DNA of 64,000 nucleotides from Streptomyces marinisediminis. GTDB lineage: Bacteria; Actinomycetota; Actinomycetes; Streptomycetales; Streptomycetaceae. Shown one piece after another: positions 1 to 8,795 of the stretch. The translations under genes were made by a program, and so were the position numbers. The notes under the pieces are model-generated. The model searched no databases, was not told the DNA's origin, and was given only the letters and a program-made list of their open reading frames with translations. The DNA lies in NCBI RefSeq assembly GCF_026262575.1, contig NZ_JAPKFL010000009.1:124001-188000 (forward strand). The letters run 5' to 3'. Every line of letters begins with the position of its first letter. The stretch's first letter is position 1.

Positions 1-1
1 G

Positions 2-733
2 CACTCGGTGGCCACCGTGGCGGCGACCGTCTTCTGCTGGGGCTGGTCCCGCGAGGTGCGCGGAACGCTGCGCGCCGGGCTGCGCGTGCTGGTGGCCGGC
101 TATCTGCTCCAGGTCGGCTACGACGCCGCCAAGGCCGCCGCCGTCGCGGCCCGCTGGGCGGGCACCGACTGGGACCACCTGAGCACCGACGCCGCGCCGG
201 CGTTCTCCTACCCCTCCGCGCTGCTGAGCGCCGTCGGGTTCCTGCTGCCACTGGTGGGGCGGCGGCTGTCCAGGACCGGGGAGGCGCTGTGCCGGCTGCG
301 GCGGCTGGCGCCGCTGTCCAGGGAGCTGGACCGCTTCGCCACCGAGGGCGCCGTCCGCGTCCGGCTGGCCTGGTGGTCGCCGCGCCTGCGGCTGCGGCTG
401 ACCCAGCGCGAGACGCACATCGCCGACGGCATCCTGGCGTGCGCGCCCTACTTCGACGACGCCGTCTGGCACCGCGCGCACGCCGCCGCGCTCGCCGACG
501 GCGCCGACGAGGCCGCCGCCGCGGTGATCGCCGAGGCGGCCATGCTGGTGGCCGCCATCGACGCCAAGGCCGCGCCCGGGGCCCGACCGGGCGACCCGGC
601 CGCCGACACCGGCCCGCTCGCCCGGGCACGCCGCAGCGACGACCTGGTGCCGCTGGCGCTGGCCCTGGCCTCGCCGACCGTCCAGGCCGTCCGCCGCGGC
701 CGGCCCGTCCCCGCGGGGGAGGGGGCGCCGTGA
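2..733 (+). CDS. C-terminal part of a MAB_1171c/DUF6545-type membrane protein (5' cut by window edge)
   Basis: The frame is open to the first base of the window, so the gene probably starts outside; the GTG at 8 is only the first in-window start codon. The visible part has one hydrophobic segment near residues 65-80 and then an alpha-helical, Ala/Asp/Arg-rich cytoplasmic tail with a WHRA(H)xxAL block and an AEAAMLVAAI helix. This resembles the C-terminal domain (DUF6545) of the MAB_1171c family of putative actinobacterial transporters, normally a seven-helix membrane domain followed by this tail. Its stop overlaps the start of the FAD monooxygenase (GTGA), so the two are co-translated; this pairing is common in Streptomyces. 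The molecular function is unknown. Confidence 0.6.
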   Translation, partial: HSVATVAATVFCWGWSREVRGTLRAGLRVLVAGYLLQVGYDAAKAAAVAARWAGTDWDHLSTDAAPAFSYPSALLSAVGFLLPLVGRRLSRTGEALCRLRRLAPLSRELDRFATEGAVRVRLAWWSPRLRLRLTQRETHIADGILACAPYFDDAVWHRAHAAALADGADEAAAAVIAEAAMLVAAIDAKAAPGARPGDPAADTGPLARARRSDDLVPLALALASPTVQAVRRGRPVPAGEGAP

Positions 734-2193
734 GCCCGGCCCGCCGCGCCCCGGCCGGGCCGACCGCCGCGGTCGTGCCCGCCGCCGTGCCCGGGCCCCG
801 GAGCGGCGGTGGGCGCCGCGCGGTCGTCGTCGGCGGCGGCCTGGCCGGCATGCTGTCCGCCGCCGCCGTGCGCCACCTGGTCGACGCCGTCGACATCGTC
901 GAACCGCACGCGTTGCCCGCCGCGCCCGTACGGCGCCGGGGGCTCCCGCAGGCCCGCCACGCCCACGTGCTCGTCTCCGGCGGCGCCGGGGCGATCGAGC
1001 GGCTGCTGCCCGGCACCACCGAGCGGCTGCTGGCCGCGGGCGCCCGCCGCGTGCCGCTGCCCACCGGGCTGGTGTCCTACACCCCCGAGGGCTGGAACCG
1101 GCGGTGGCTGCGGGCGACGCAGTACCTCGTCACCTGCAGCCGCGACCTCCTGGACCACGTCGTGCGCACCCAGGTGCTGCGCGACCCGCGCGTGCGCGTC
1201 GTCCCCGGCCGCGTCACCGGGCTGCTGGGCGACCGGCGGCGGGTCACCGGGGTGTGCTGCGCACCGCAGGACGGCCCCGAACGCGCGCTGCCCGCACTGC
1301 TCGTCCTGGACGCCGCCGGACGCGCGACCCGGCTGCCGGGGTGGCTGGCCGGGCTGGGCGTGACCGGGCTGGTGGAGGAGCGCGTGGACTCCGGGCTCGT
1401 CTACGCCAGCCGGCTCTACCGCGCCCCCACCGGCGACCCCGACTGGCCCGTCGTCATGGTGCAGGCCGACTCGCGGCAACCGCGGCCCGGGCAGTCCGCC
1501 ACCGTCGTGCCCGTGGAGGGCGAGCGCTGGCTGGTCAGCCTCTCCGGCACACGCGGCGGCGAACCCACGCGCGACCCGGACGCCTTCGTGCCGTTCGCCC
1601 GGGGGCTGCGCCACGCGATCGTGGGCGAGCTGCTGGCCCACGCCGAGCCGCTGTCGGACGTCGCGCTCACCCGCGGCACCGCCAACGAGCGGCGCCGCTA
1701 CGAGCGGCTGGCCGACTGGCCGGACGGGCTCGTCGCCGTGGGCGACTCCGTGGCCGCCTACAACCCCGTCTACGGGCACGGCATGTCCGTCGCGGCGCAG
1801 GGCGCGCTCGCCGTGCGCGAGGTGCTCACCCGCACCGGCCCGGCCGACCCGGGCGCGGCGCGGCGCGCCCAGCGCGCCGTCGCCGCTCCGGTGGGCGTCG
1901 CCTGGGCGCTGGCCACCGGTCAGGACGTGCACTACCCGCACACCACCGGCGCCTCCCCGACCCTGGGCGACCGCGTCCTCCAGCGCTACGCGCGCCGCCT
2001 GGCACTCACCGGCAACGGCTCCTACCGGGCGGCGAGCGCGCTGACCGACGTCATGAGCCTCACGGCCGCCCCGCACTCCCTGGGCCGTCCCGGCGTGCTG
2101 CTGTCCGCGCTCGTCGGCCCGCTGCGTCCGCCGCTGACCGGGCCGCAGTTCACGGCGCGCGAGCGGGCCCTGCTGCGGGGCGGGGACGCGTAG
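730..2193 (+). CDS. FAD-dependent monooxygenase/oxidoreductase
   Basis: 487 residues from GTG 730, which overlaps the previous stop. The N-terminal Rossmann motif VVGGGLAGMLSAAAV (around residues 36-50) is the FAD ADP-binding fold. Near residue 340 there is a GDSVAAYNPVYGHGMS stretch, the GD(S/A)xxxxNPxxGxG motif that contacts FAD ribityl/phosphate in aromatic-hydroxylase-type flavoenzymes. Length and both motifs fit the 2-polyprenyl-6-methoxyphenol hydroxylase / squalene-epoxidase-like group. The substrate is not deducible. Translational coupling to the MAB_1171c-type protein suggests the pair works together, possibly on a membrane lipid or secreted metabolite; that is inference. The frame is open well upstream, but the overlap start is preferred because it needs no long out-of-frame overlap. 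Confidence 0.8.
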   Translation: MSPARRAPAGPTAAVVPAAVPGPRSGGGRRAVVVGGGLAGMLSAAAVRHLVDAVDIVEPHALPAAPVRRRGLPQARHAHVLVSGGAGAIERLLPGTTERLLAAGARRVPLPTGLVSYTPEGWNRRWLRATQYLVTCSRDLLDHVVRTQVLRDPRVRVVPGRVTGLLGDRRRVTGVCCAPQDGPERALPALLVLDAAGRATRLPGWLAGLGVTGLVEERVDSGLVYASRLYRAPTGDPDWPVVMVQADSRQPRPGQSATVVPVEGERWLVSLSGTRGGEPTRDPDAFVPFARGLRHAIVGELLAHAEPLSDVALTRGTANERRRYERLADWPDGLVAVGDSVAAYNPVYGHGMSVAAQGALAVREVLTRTGPADPGAARRAQRAVAAPVGVAWALATGQDVHYPHTTGASPTLGDRVLQRYARRLALTGNGSYRAASALTDVMSLTAAPHSLGRPGVLLSALVGPLRPPLTGPQFTARERALLRGGDA

Positions 2194-2374
2194 GGCACCG
2201 GGCGCGCGGGTACGCCGAGCACGCCGAGCACGCGCAGTCCCGGACGCGCGGACGGGCGCGCGGAGCCGGGGCGTGCCCCGGTTCCGCACGTCTCCCCCCG
2301 CCGCGCCCGGGCGGTGGACCCCGCCCGCTGCCGGCGGCGGGAGCACACCCGGTCGAACGCCCGGTGCACGAGGG

Positions 2375-2403
2375 TTGATCGCCACACGGCCACGCGGTTA
2401 GCT
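2375..2403 (+). promoter_or_regulatory. Probable promoter for the first LuxR-type regulator (leaderless)
   Basis: TTGATC at 2375-2380 and TTAGCT at 2398-2403 are separated by 17 bases, a good fit to a vegetative -35/-10 pair. The -10 ends six bases before the ATG at 2410, so a transcript would begin at or next to the start codon. No Shine-Dalgarno sequence is seen before the ATG, in agreement with leaderless translation. Confidence 0.4.
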
Positions 2404-2409
2404 GCTCGC

Positions 2410-5292
2410 ATGGCCGATGGGGTGCTACGGCGGGCGGAGGCGCCCGTCCTCGTGGGGCGCACGGGCGAACTCCACGCGCTGCTGGACGCGCTGACGCATC
2501 CGCCCGCCGTCGTGCTCGTCGAGGGCGAGGCGGGGATCGGCAAGACGCGGCTCATCCGCGAGGCCCTGGCGCACCCCAGCGTGCGCGGCCGGGCCGTGCT
2601 GACCGGCGGCTGCCACCCCCTGCGCGAGCCGTTCCCCTACGGCCCCGTCATCGAGCTGCTGCGGCGCCTGGAGGGGCGCGTGCCGACCGGGCTCAACCCG
2701 GTGTGCGGAGCGCTGCGCGCCTACCTGCCGGAGCTGGGCGAGGCGCTGCCGCCCGCGCCCGCCCCGCTGCCCGACCACCGCGCCGACCAGCACCGGCTCT
2801 TCCGCGCCGTGCGCGCGCTGCTGGCCGCGCTGCCCGGCGTCGTCATGGTGGTCGAGGACCTGCACTGGGCCGACGACGGCACCCGCGACCTGGTGCGCTT
2901 CCTGGTCGACGACCCGCCCGCCGGCCTGGCCACGGTGCTCAGCTACCGGCGCGAGGAGCTGCCCGGGACCGGGCTGCCGCTGGGCCGCGCCTACCGACAG
3001 CCCCCGGGCACGACGGCGGTGCTGGTGCCCCTCGCGCCGCTGGACGTGGCGGCGGTGCGCAGCATGACGGCGGCGCTGACCGGGAGCCCGGAGGTGTCGG
3101 CCGCGCTGGCCGAGGAGCTGCACGGTCGCACCGCGGGCATCCCCTTCGTGCTGGAGGAGGTCATCCGGGCGCTGCCCCCCGGCGGGCGCGCCCGGGCGCC
3201 GGGCCGGGAGACGCTGGACGCCGTCGGGGTGCCCACGCTGCTCCACGAGGCGATGGCCGACCGCATGGCCCTGCTCCCGGGGCGCGCCGCGGCGTGCGTG
3301 CGCGCGGCGGCCGTGCTGCGCGTCCCGGCCGGGGAGGAGCTGATCGCGGCGGTCTCCGGCACCGACGCCGCCGAGGCGGTCACCGCGATCCGGGACGCGC
3401 TGGCCACGGGCGTGCTGCACGAGGTGGAGCCGGACCGCTACGGTTTCCGGCACTCCCTCGCCCAGCAGGCCGTCTACCACAGTCTCCCGGGGCCCGACCG
3501 GCGGCGGCTGCACCACCGCGCGATGGCGGCCCTGGCCGCGCTCGCCCCGCAGCCGCTGGTCCAGCTCGCCTACCACGCGCGGCACGCCGGGGAGCAGGCC
3601 CGGTGGTGCCGGTACGGCGAGGCCGCCGCCGAGGCGGCCGAGCGGGCGGGCGACCTGGCGCTCGCCGTCGAGCTGTGGGAGGCCCTGCTGACCGCGGCGC
3701 GGCCGGACCCGATGGAGCGGGCGCGGCTGGCGGCCCGGCTCAGCCGCGCCGCGGTCAACGGGCTCAGCCACCGGCGGGCGGCGACGCTGCTGCGCCGGAT
3801 CGTCCAGGACGACCAGTTGCCCGACGGGCTGCGCGGGGAGATCCGGCTCCACCTCGGCCTGCTGCTCAACAACCAGGCGGGCAAGTACGAGCAGGGCCGG
3901 GTGGACACCGAGATCGCCGTCGAGGAGCTGCGGGACCGCCCCGCGCTGGCGGCCCGGGCGATGGCCGCGCTCGGCATCCCCATCTGGGGCGACCACCCCT
4001 ACGAGGTCTACCGGCGGTGGATCGACCGGGCGGAGGCGCTGGTCGCCACCGAGGCGGACCGCGGCCTGCGGATGGCGGTGCGCGGCAACCAGCTCGCGCT
4101 GCGGCTGGCCGGGGGCGACGGGACGGTGTGGGCGGAGGCGCGGGAGCTGCTGGAGCGCGGCGGACTGCCCGGCGGCGAGGGGCCGCCGGAGCCGGACGAG
4201 CGGGTGCACCTGGCCAGGGCGTGCGCCAACCTGGCCGACGCCGCCGTGTGGCTGGGCCACGACGCGGCGGCGCAGCACTACCGGCGGGCCGGGCAGCGGC
4301 TCGCCGCCGAGTACGGCGCGACGTACGTGCTGGGCATCACGGAGGGCACCGGGCTGCGGCTTGACTGGCACGGCGGGCGCTGGGACGGCCTGGCCGAGCG
4401 GGCGCGGGACACGCTGGCGGACCGGGAGGGCCTGCCGAGCATCGCCGGGGACGCCCACCTGGTGCTGGGCTTTCTGGCCCTGGCCCGGGGCGAGTGGGAC
4501 GAGGCGGCCGACCGGCTGGACGCGGCCGGGCTCGCCGACCCGGCCAACACCTCGGCGGCCGTGCTGGCGGCGGCCTCCGGCGCGATGATCCGGCTGCGGG
4601 TGGCGCGCGGGGAGCTGGGGGCCGGCTGTGCCCTGGCCGATCGGGCGCTGGCCCGGCTGCGGCGCATGGGGATCTGGGCGTGGGGGGCGGAGCTGGCGCC
4701 CATGGCCACGGTGGCGTTCGTGCGCGCCGAGCGGTACGCGGAGGCCGAGGAGCTGGTCGCGCAGTTCGCCGCCGGGATCACGGAGTGCGACGCGCCGCTG
4801 GCCGTGGCCGGGTTGCACGCCTGCCGCGGGGTGCTGGCCGCGGGGGCCGGACGGCACGCGGACGCCGCGGCGGCCTTCGCGGCGGCGCGCGGCGCGTACG
4901 CGGCGCTGCCGCGCCCGTACCCGGCGGCGCGGGCGGGTGAGGCGGCGGCCCGCGCGCGGCTGGCGCTGGGCGAGCCGGAGGCCGCCGCCGAACTGACCGC
5001 GCTCGCCGAGGAGTTCTCGCGGCTGGGCGCGACGCGGGACGCCGCGCGGTGCCGCCGCGTGCTGCGCGGCAGCGGCGTCGTCACGCCCTCGCGGCGGGGC
5101 CGGCGCGGGTACGGCAGCGCGCTGTCGCCGCGCGAGCAGGAGGTGGCACGGCTGGTGGCGCTCGGGCACACCAACCGGGAGATCGCCGAGGTGCTGTTCC
5201 TCTCGCCCCGGACGATCGAGCAGCACGTGGCCAAGGTGCTGCGGAAGCTGGGCGTCACCTCCCGCGCCGACGTCGCCGACCCCACCCGCTGA
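2410..5292 (+). CDS. Large ATP-binding LuxR-family (LAL/MalT-like) transcriptional regulator
   Basis: 960 residues from ATG 2410; an earlier in-frame start at 2314 would run into the likely promoter. Residues 39-46 are a clean Walker A (GEAGIGKT); a Walker B-like VVMVVEDLHWADD follows near residue 150. The middle is Ala/Leu/Arg-rich TPR-like helical repeat. The last 55 residues are a LuxR/GerE helix-turn-helix (LSPREQEVARLVALGHTNREIA... SPRTIEQHVAKVLRKLGV). LAL proteins are usually pathway activators that bind a ligand or partner through the STAND ATPase module. The next gene downstream is a secreted protease; whether it is a target is not known. The opposite strand carries a very long open frame, a high-GC shadow. 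Confidence 0.88.
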   Translation: MADGVLRRAEAPVLVGRTGELHALLDALTHPPAVVLVEGEAGIGKTRLIREALAHPSVRGRAVLTGGCHPLREPFPYGPVIELLRRLEGRVPTGLNPVCGALRAYLPELGEALPPAPAPLPDHRADQHRLFRAVRALLAALPGVVMVVEDLHWADDGTRDLVRFLVDDPPAGLATVLSYRREELPGTGLPLGRAYRQPPGTTAVLVPLAPLDVAAVRSMTAALTGSPEVSAALAEELHGRTAGIPFVLEEVIRALPPGGRARAPGRETLDAVGVPTLLHEAMADRMALLPGRAAACVRAAAVLRVPAGEELIAAVSGTDAAEAVTAIRDALATGVLHEVEPDRYGFRHSLAQQAVYHSLPGPDRRRLHHRAMAALAALAPQPLVQLAYHARHAGEQARWCRYGEAAAEAAERAGDLALAVELWEALLTAARPDPMERARLAARLSRAAVNGLSHRRAATLLRRIVQDDQLPDGLRGEIRLHLGLLLNNQAGKYEQGRVDTEIAVEELRDRPALAARAMAALGIPIWGDHPYEVYRRWIDRAEALVATEADRGLRMAVRGNQLALRLAGGDGTVWAEARELLERGGLPGGEGPPEPDERVHLARACANLADAAVWLGHDAAAQHYRRAGQRLAAEYGATYVLGITEGTGLRLDWHGGRWDGLAERARDTLADREGLPSIAGDAHLVLGFLALARGEWDEAADRLDAAGLADPANTSAAVLAAASGAMIRLRVARGELGAGCALADRALARLRRMGIWAWGAELAPMATVAFVRAERYAEAEELVAQFAAGITECDAPLAVAGLHACRGVLAAGAGRHADAAAAFAAARGAYAALPRPYPAARAGEAAARARLALGEPEAAAELTALAEEFSRLGATRDAARCRRVLRGSGVVTPSRRGRRGYGSALSPREQEVARLVALGHTNREIAEVLFLSPRTIEQHVAKVLRKLGVTSRADVADPTR

Positions 5293-5500
5293 CCCGTCCG
5301 GTGGCGCGGCGCGCAGGCCCCGGTGCGTACGTGCCCGCGCCACGCACCCGCGTCCGGTGCCGATTTGCGTAGCGCATACCTACCGCACCACGGATTGTTC
5401 GCGCGCCCCGGGGGCCGGAGGGTGAGCCCCGCGCCGGTCCCGCGACACCAACCCCCCGCCGGGCCCGGCCGTCCGACACCCCACTTCGAAGGACACAGGT

Positions 5501-7267
5501 ATGCGCACAAGCAGAAAGCGGCTGGGAGCGCTGTGCGTCGGCGCCGCGACGGCCACGGTGTTCGCGCTGGCCGGTCAGGCCACGGCGGCCACCGCCAGCG
5601 GGCCCGCCGAGGGCACGATCCTGGGCGCGAACGCCGAGGGCGCGATCGCGGGCCAGTACATCGTGGCGCTCGACGGCGAGGCGTCCATCCAGGCGGACGC
5701 CCGCGCCGAGGTGAAGGCCGACGCGACCGCGCTGGCCAAGAAGTACGGCGCCGAGGTGCGCGAGGTGTACTCGGCGGCCTTCCGCGGTTTCTCCGTCACC
5801 GCGAGCGAGGCCGAGGCCAAGCGGATCGCCGCCGCCCCCGGCGTGCGGTACGTGGAGGCCGACGGCGTCGCCTCGCTGGTCGGCGAGCAGCCCAACCCGC
5901 CCTCCTACGGCATCGACCGGATCGACGGCGCCCTGGACGGCACCTACACCTACCCCAACCGGGGCTCGGGCGTCACCGCCTACGTCTTGGACACCGGCAT
6001 CGACATGAACCACCCGAACTTCGAGGGCCGGGCCACCAGCGGCTACGACTTCATCGACAACGACCGCGACGCCAGTGACTGCCAGGGCCACGGCACGCAC
6101 GTCGCGGGCACGGTCGGCAGCAAGGACTACGGCGTCGCCAAGGACGTCGACCTGGTCGCGGTGCGCGTGCTCAACTGCCAGGGCTCGGGCCAGTGGTCGC
6201 AGATCATCGGCGGCCTGGACTGGGTGGCGGAGAACGCCAGCGGCCCGGCCGTGGCGAACATGTCCCTGGGCGGCGGCGCCAACAGCTCGGTGGACAACGC
6301 CGTGCAGGGCGTCATCGACTCCGGGGTGCAGGTCGCCATCGCGGCCGGCAACGACAACGGCCGGGACGCCTGCGGCACCAGCCCCGCCCGGGTCGCCGAC
6401 GGCGTCACGCTCGGTTCCACGGACCGCAGCGACAACCGCTCCAGCTTCTCCAACCTGGGCCGCTGCCTGGACCTGTTCGCCCCGGGCAGCAACATCACCT
6501 CCACCCGCAACGGCGGCGGCTCGCAGCAGATGAGCGGCACGTCGATGGCCACGCCGCACGCGGCGGGCGCGGCGGCGCTGTACCTGTCGAGCAACCCGGG
6601 CGCCAGCCCGCGCGAGGTGCGCGACGCGCTGGTGGACGCCGCCGAGCGCGGCGTGGTGGGCAACCCGGGCAGCGGTTCGCCGAACCTGCTGCTCAACGTG
6701 ACCGGTCTGGGCGAGGCCCCCGAGCCCGGCCAGCCCAGCGCCGAGTTCGACGCGCAGTGCTCGACGGAGAACACCACCTGCTCCTTCGACGCCTCGGCCT
6801 CCAGCGACCCGGACGGCAGCATCGCCTCCTACGCCTGGGCCTTCGGTGACGGCGAGCGCGGCCAGGGCGCCACCCCGTCGCACACCTACGGCGAGCCGGG
6901 CACCTACGAGGTCACGCTGACCGTCACCGACGACGCGGGCAACACCGACACCGCCACCCGCCGCGTGTCGGCCGGTGCCCCGGCCGGTTCCGCGCCGAAC
7001 GCCTCGTTCACCGCGAACTGCTGGTACTCCGCGTGTGACTTCAACGCCGCCGGCTCCACCGACGCCGACGGCGACATCGCCTCCTACGCGTGGGACTTCG
7101 GCGACGGCACCTCCGGCAACGGTGTGAACGCCTCGCACGACTACCGCGGCGCTCAGACCTACACCGCCGAGCTGACCGTCACCGACGCCTCGGGCAACAG
7201 CGACACCGCGACGCGGCAGATCCAGTGCTGGGACTTCGGCTCCAGCCCCTTCTGCTTCGCGATGTGA
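5501..7267 (+). CDS. Secreted subtilisin-like (S8) serine protease with two PKD domains
   Basis: 588 residues, preceded by AAGGA eight to ten bases before ATG. A Sec signal peptide covers about residues 1-30. An I9-type propeptide follows (about 50-125, QYIVALDGEA... YVEADGVA). The S8 domain has Asp164 in YVLDTGID, His197 in GHGTHVAG and Ser348 in SGTSMATPHAAG, so the triad is intact; an oxyanion-type Asn lies in AAGNDNG. After the catalytic domain come two PKD domains (about 410-487 and 495-580), each with the YxWDFGDG-type core (YAWAFGDG, YAWDFGDG). PKD modules usually bind protein or polysaccharide surfaces, for example collagen. The enzyme is presumably exported and auto-processed. Two strong hairpins follow the stop. 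Confidence 0.93.
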   Translation: MRTSRKRLGALCVGAATATVFALAGQATAATASGPAEGTILGANAEGAIAGQYIVALDGEASIQADARAEVKADATALAKKYGAEVREVYSAAFRGFSVTASEAEAKRIAAAPGVRYVEADGVASLVGEQPNPPSYGIDRIDGALDGTYTYPNRGSGVTAYVLDTGIDMNHPNFEGRATSGYDFIDNDRDASDCQGHGTHVAGTVGSKDYGVAKDVDLVAVRVLNCQGSGQWSQIIGGLDWVAENASGPAVANMSLGGGANSSVDNAVQGVIDSGVQVAIAAGNDNGRDACGTSPARVADGVTLGSTDRSDNRSSFSNLGRCLDLFAPGSNITSTRNGGGSQQMSGTSMATPHAAGAAALYLSSNPGASPREVRDALVDAAERGVVGNPGSGSPNLLLNVTGLGEAPEPGQPSAEFDAQCSTENTTCSFDASASSDPDGSIASYAWAFGDGERGQGATPSHTYGEPGTYEVTLTVTDDAGNTDTATRRVSAGAPAGSAPNASFTANCWYSACDFNAAGSTDADGDIASYAWDFGDGTSGNGVNASHDYRGAQTYTAELTVTDASGNSDTATRQIQCWDFGSSPFCFAM

Positions 7268-7320
7268 CGCCTTCCGCCCGTCGCATGACCACCACCTCAC
7301 GGGTGGGGGGTTGAGGGGAT

Positions 7321-7357
7321 GACGTGCCGGGCCGCGGGAGTTGCGGCCCGGCACGTC
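7321..7357. terminator. 15-bp perfect-stem hairpin, intrinsic terminator
   Basis: Bases 7321-7335 and 7343-7357 are perfectly complementary with a 7-base loop (GGGAGTT). It lies 54 bases after the protease stop, between convergent genes, so it may act for both strands. No U tract follows, as is usual for high-GC actinomycetes. Confidence 0.75.
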
Positions 7358-7360
7358 GCA

Positions 7361-7396
7361 CCCGCCCGCCGGCACGGAACCGTGCCGGCGGGCGGG
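7361..7396. terminator. 17-bp perfect-stem hairpin, second terminator
   Basis: Bases 7361-7377 pair perfectly with 7380-7396 around AA. It sits three bases after the first hairpin and faces the convergent end of the liv-type operon (stop at 7533). The tandem arrangement suggests a strong bidirectional terminator. Confidence 0.75.
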
Positions 7397-7532
7397 TTCG
7401 GTGCGGCCGGTGCCCGGGCCCTCGCTGTGGAGGGACGTGCTGCCCGGGGCCCGGCCGCCCAAGGCGGCTGCCCGTCACCCGTCCGGCCGCCCGGGCCGCG
7501 GCCGCGCCCCCGGCCGGCGGGCCGGGACGCGG

Positions 7533-8795
7533 TCACTCGCCCCTGGACGCCGAGAACTCCTCGGCGCCCGGGGGCGTTCGCGCGTCCTCCACGCCGGTGG
7601 TGCCGCCCACGGCGTCCCGGTCGGGGCGGATGAGGTAGGACGCGGTGCTGGAGGGCTGGGCGGCGTCGGAGAAGTCCTGCGGGGAGCCGAGGCCGACGTC
7701 CACCTGGTCGCGGGAGCGGTGCGCGGTGACCAGGCCCTCGCGGGTGAGGTCGCCGGCGTCGCAGGCGGCCTTGAGGCTCTCGCCCATCAGCACGGCGGCG
7801 TTGTAGCCGGACAGGACGCCGGAGTCCACCAGGGCGTCCGGGTAGGTCCGCGTGTAGTCGGCCACCAGCTTCCGCACCGCCGGCAGGTCGGAGCTGACCG
7901 AGGGGATCGCGGTGACGATGTGGAGCTGCGCCGTGAGCGCCGGGGCCGCCGGGGTCTTGAGGAGCTGCGGCGCGAAGCCGGGCGCGCTGGTGACCACCGG
8001 CACCTCGAACCCGGCGGCGGCGGCCACCCCGACCAGGGACGCGGTCTGGGCCGGCCCCGCGCTGATCAGCACGGCCCGGACGTCCTCGCCGCGCAACGCG
8101 GTGACCTGGGCCGTCAGGTCGGTGTCGGTGGCCTTGATCTTCTGCTCGACCACGGTCAGCCCCGCCGCCCGGGCGGCGTGCGTGGAGCCCTCCAGCGCGT
8201 TGGCGCCGTACTCGCCCTCGAAGTAGACGTGGCCGATCCGGTCGCCCTCGGCCAGCCCCTGTTCGCGGACGAGGAAGTCCACGGCGCGCATCATGTCCAG
8301 GTCGTAGGTGGTGCCCAGGACCTGCACGGCGTCGTGGCCGAGCAGCGAGGCGGACCAGGCCTGCGGGAAGGTGAGGACGCCGTCCGCCTCGATGCTGTCC
8401 ACCAGGGCGTCCACCACGGGCGAGCCGATGACCTGCGGCATGGCCAGCACGTCCGGGGAGAGCTGGGCGTAGGCGGCCACGGCCTTCTGCACGTCGTAGC
8501 CGTGGTCCTCGACCTCGATGCGGATGTCCCGGCCGCAGATGCCGCCGTCGGCGTTGATCTGGTCCGCCCAGAGCTGCTGCGCGTTGACGATGGACTCGCC
8601 CAGCGTGGCGTAGGGGCCGGTGAGGTCGGTGAGCGCGCCGAGGGTGATGGTGTCGTCGGTGACGCCGGGGCCGGTGGCGACGCCGTCGGCGCCCTGCCCG
8701 CCGCCGTCGTCACCGCCCTTGGTCCCGCACGCGGTGCCGAGCAGGGCGAGGGCGGTCAGGGCGACGGCGGCACAGCGGCTTCCGGTGCGTTTCAC
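7533..8795 (-). CDS. Branched-chain-amino-acid-type ABC transporter substrate-binding lipoprotein
   Basis: 420 residues from a GTG that overlaps the livM stop (GTGA) with AAGGAG upstream. A lipoprotein signal ends at Cys23 (LLGTAC). The mature part is a type-1 periplasmic-binding (LivJ/K) fold: DTITLGALTDLTGPYA at the N-terminus, then NADGGICGRDIRIEVEDHGYD and a second lobe with GHVYFEGEYGANALEG. It should capture a solute outside the membrane and deliver it to LivHM. The ligand may be an amino acid, but LivK-like proteins also bind urea, amides, aromatic acids and other small molecules. It is the last gene of the operon, unlike the common order in which the binding protein comes first. Confidence 0.88.
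   Translation of the reverse strand: MKRTGSRCAAVALTALALLGTACGTKGGDDGGGQGADGVATGPGVTDDTITLGALTDLTGPYATLGESIVNAQQLWADQINADGGICGRDIRIEVEDHGYDVQKAVAAYAQLSPDVLAMPQVIGSPVVDALVDSIEADGVLTFPQAWSASLLGHDAVQVLGTTYDLDMMRAVDFLVREQGLAEGDRIGHVYFEGEYGANALEGSTHAARAAGLTVVEQKIKATDTDLTAQVTALRGEDVRAVLISAGPAQTASLVGVAAAAGFEVPVVTSAPGFAPQLLKTPAAPALTAQLHIVTAIPSVSSDLPAVRKLVADYTRTYPDALVDSGVLSGYNAAVLMGESLKAACDAGDLTREGLVTAHRSRDQVDVGLGSPQDFSDAAQPSSTASYLIRPDRDAVGGTTGVEDARTPPGAEEFSASRGE

Noticed and set aside
2425..5343. A 972-codon open frame on the minus strand opposite the first LuxR gene
   Set aside because: Its product is Gln/Arg/Pro/His-rich with no domain, and it mirrors the third-base GC bias of the real gene; a typical high-GC shadow.
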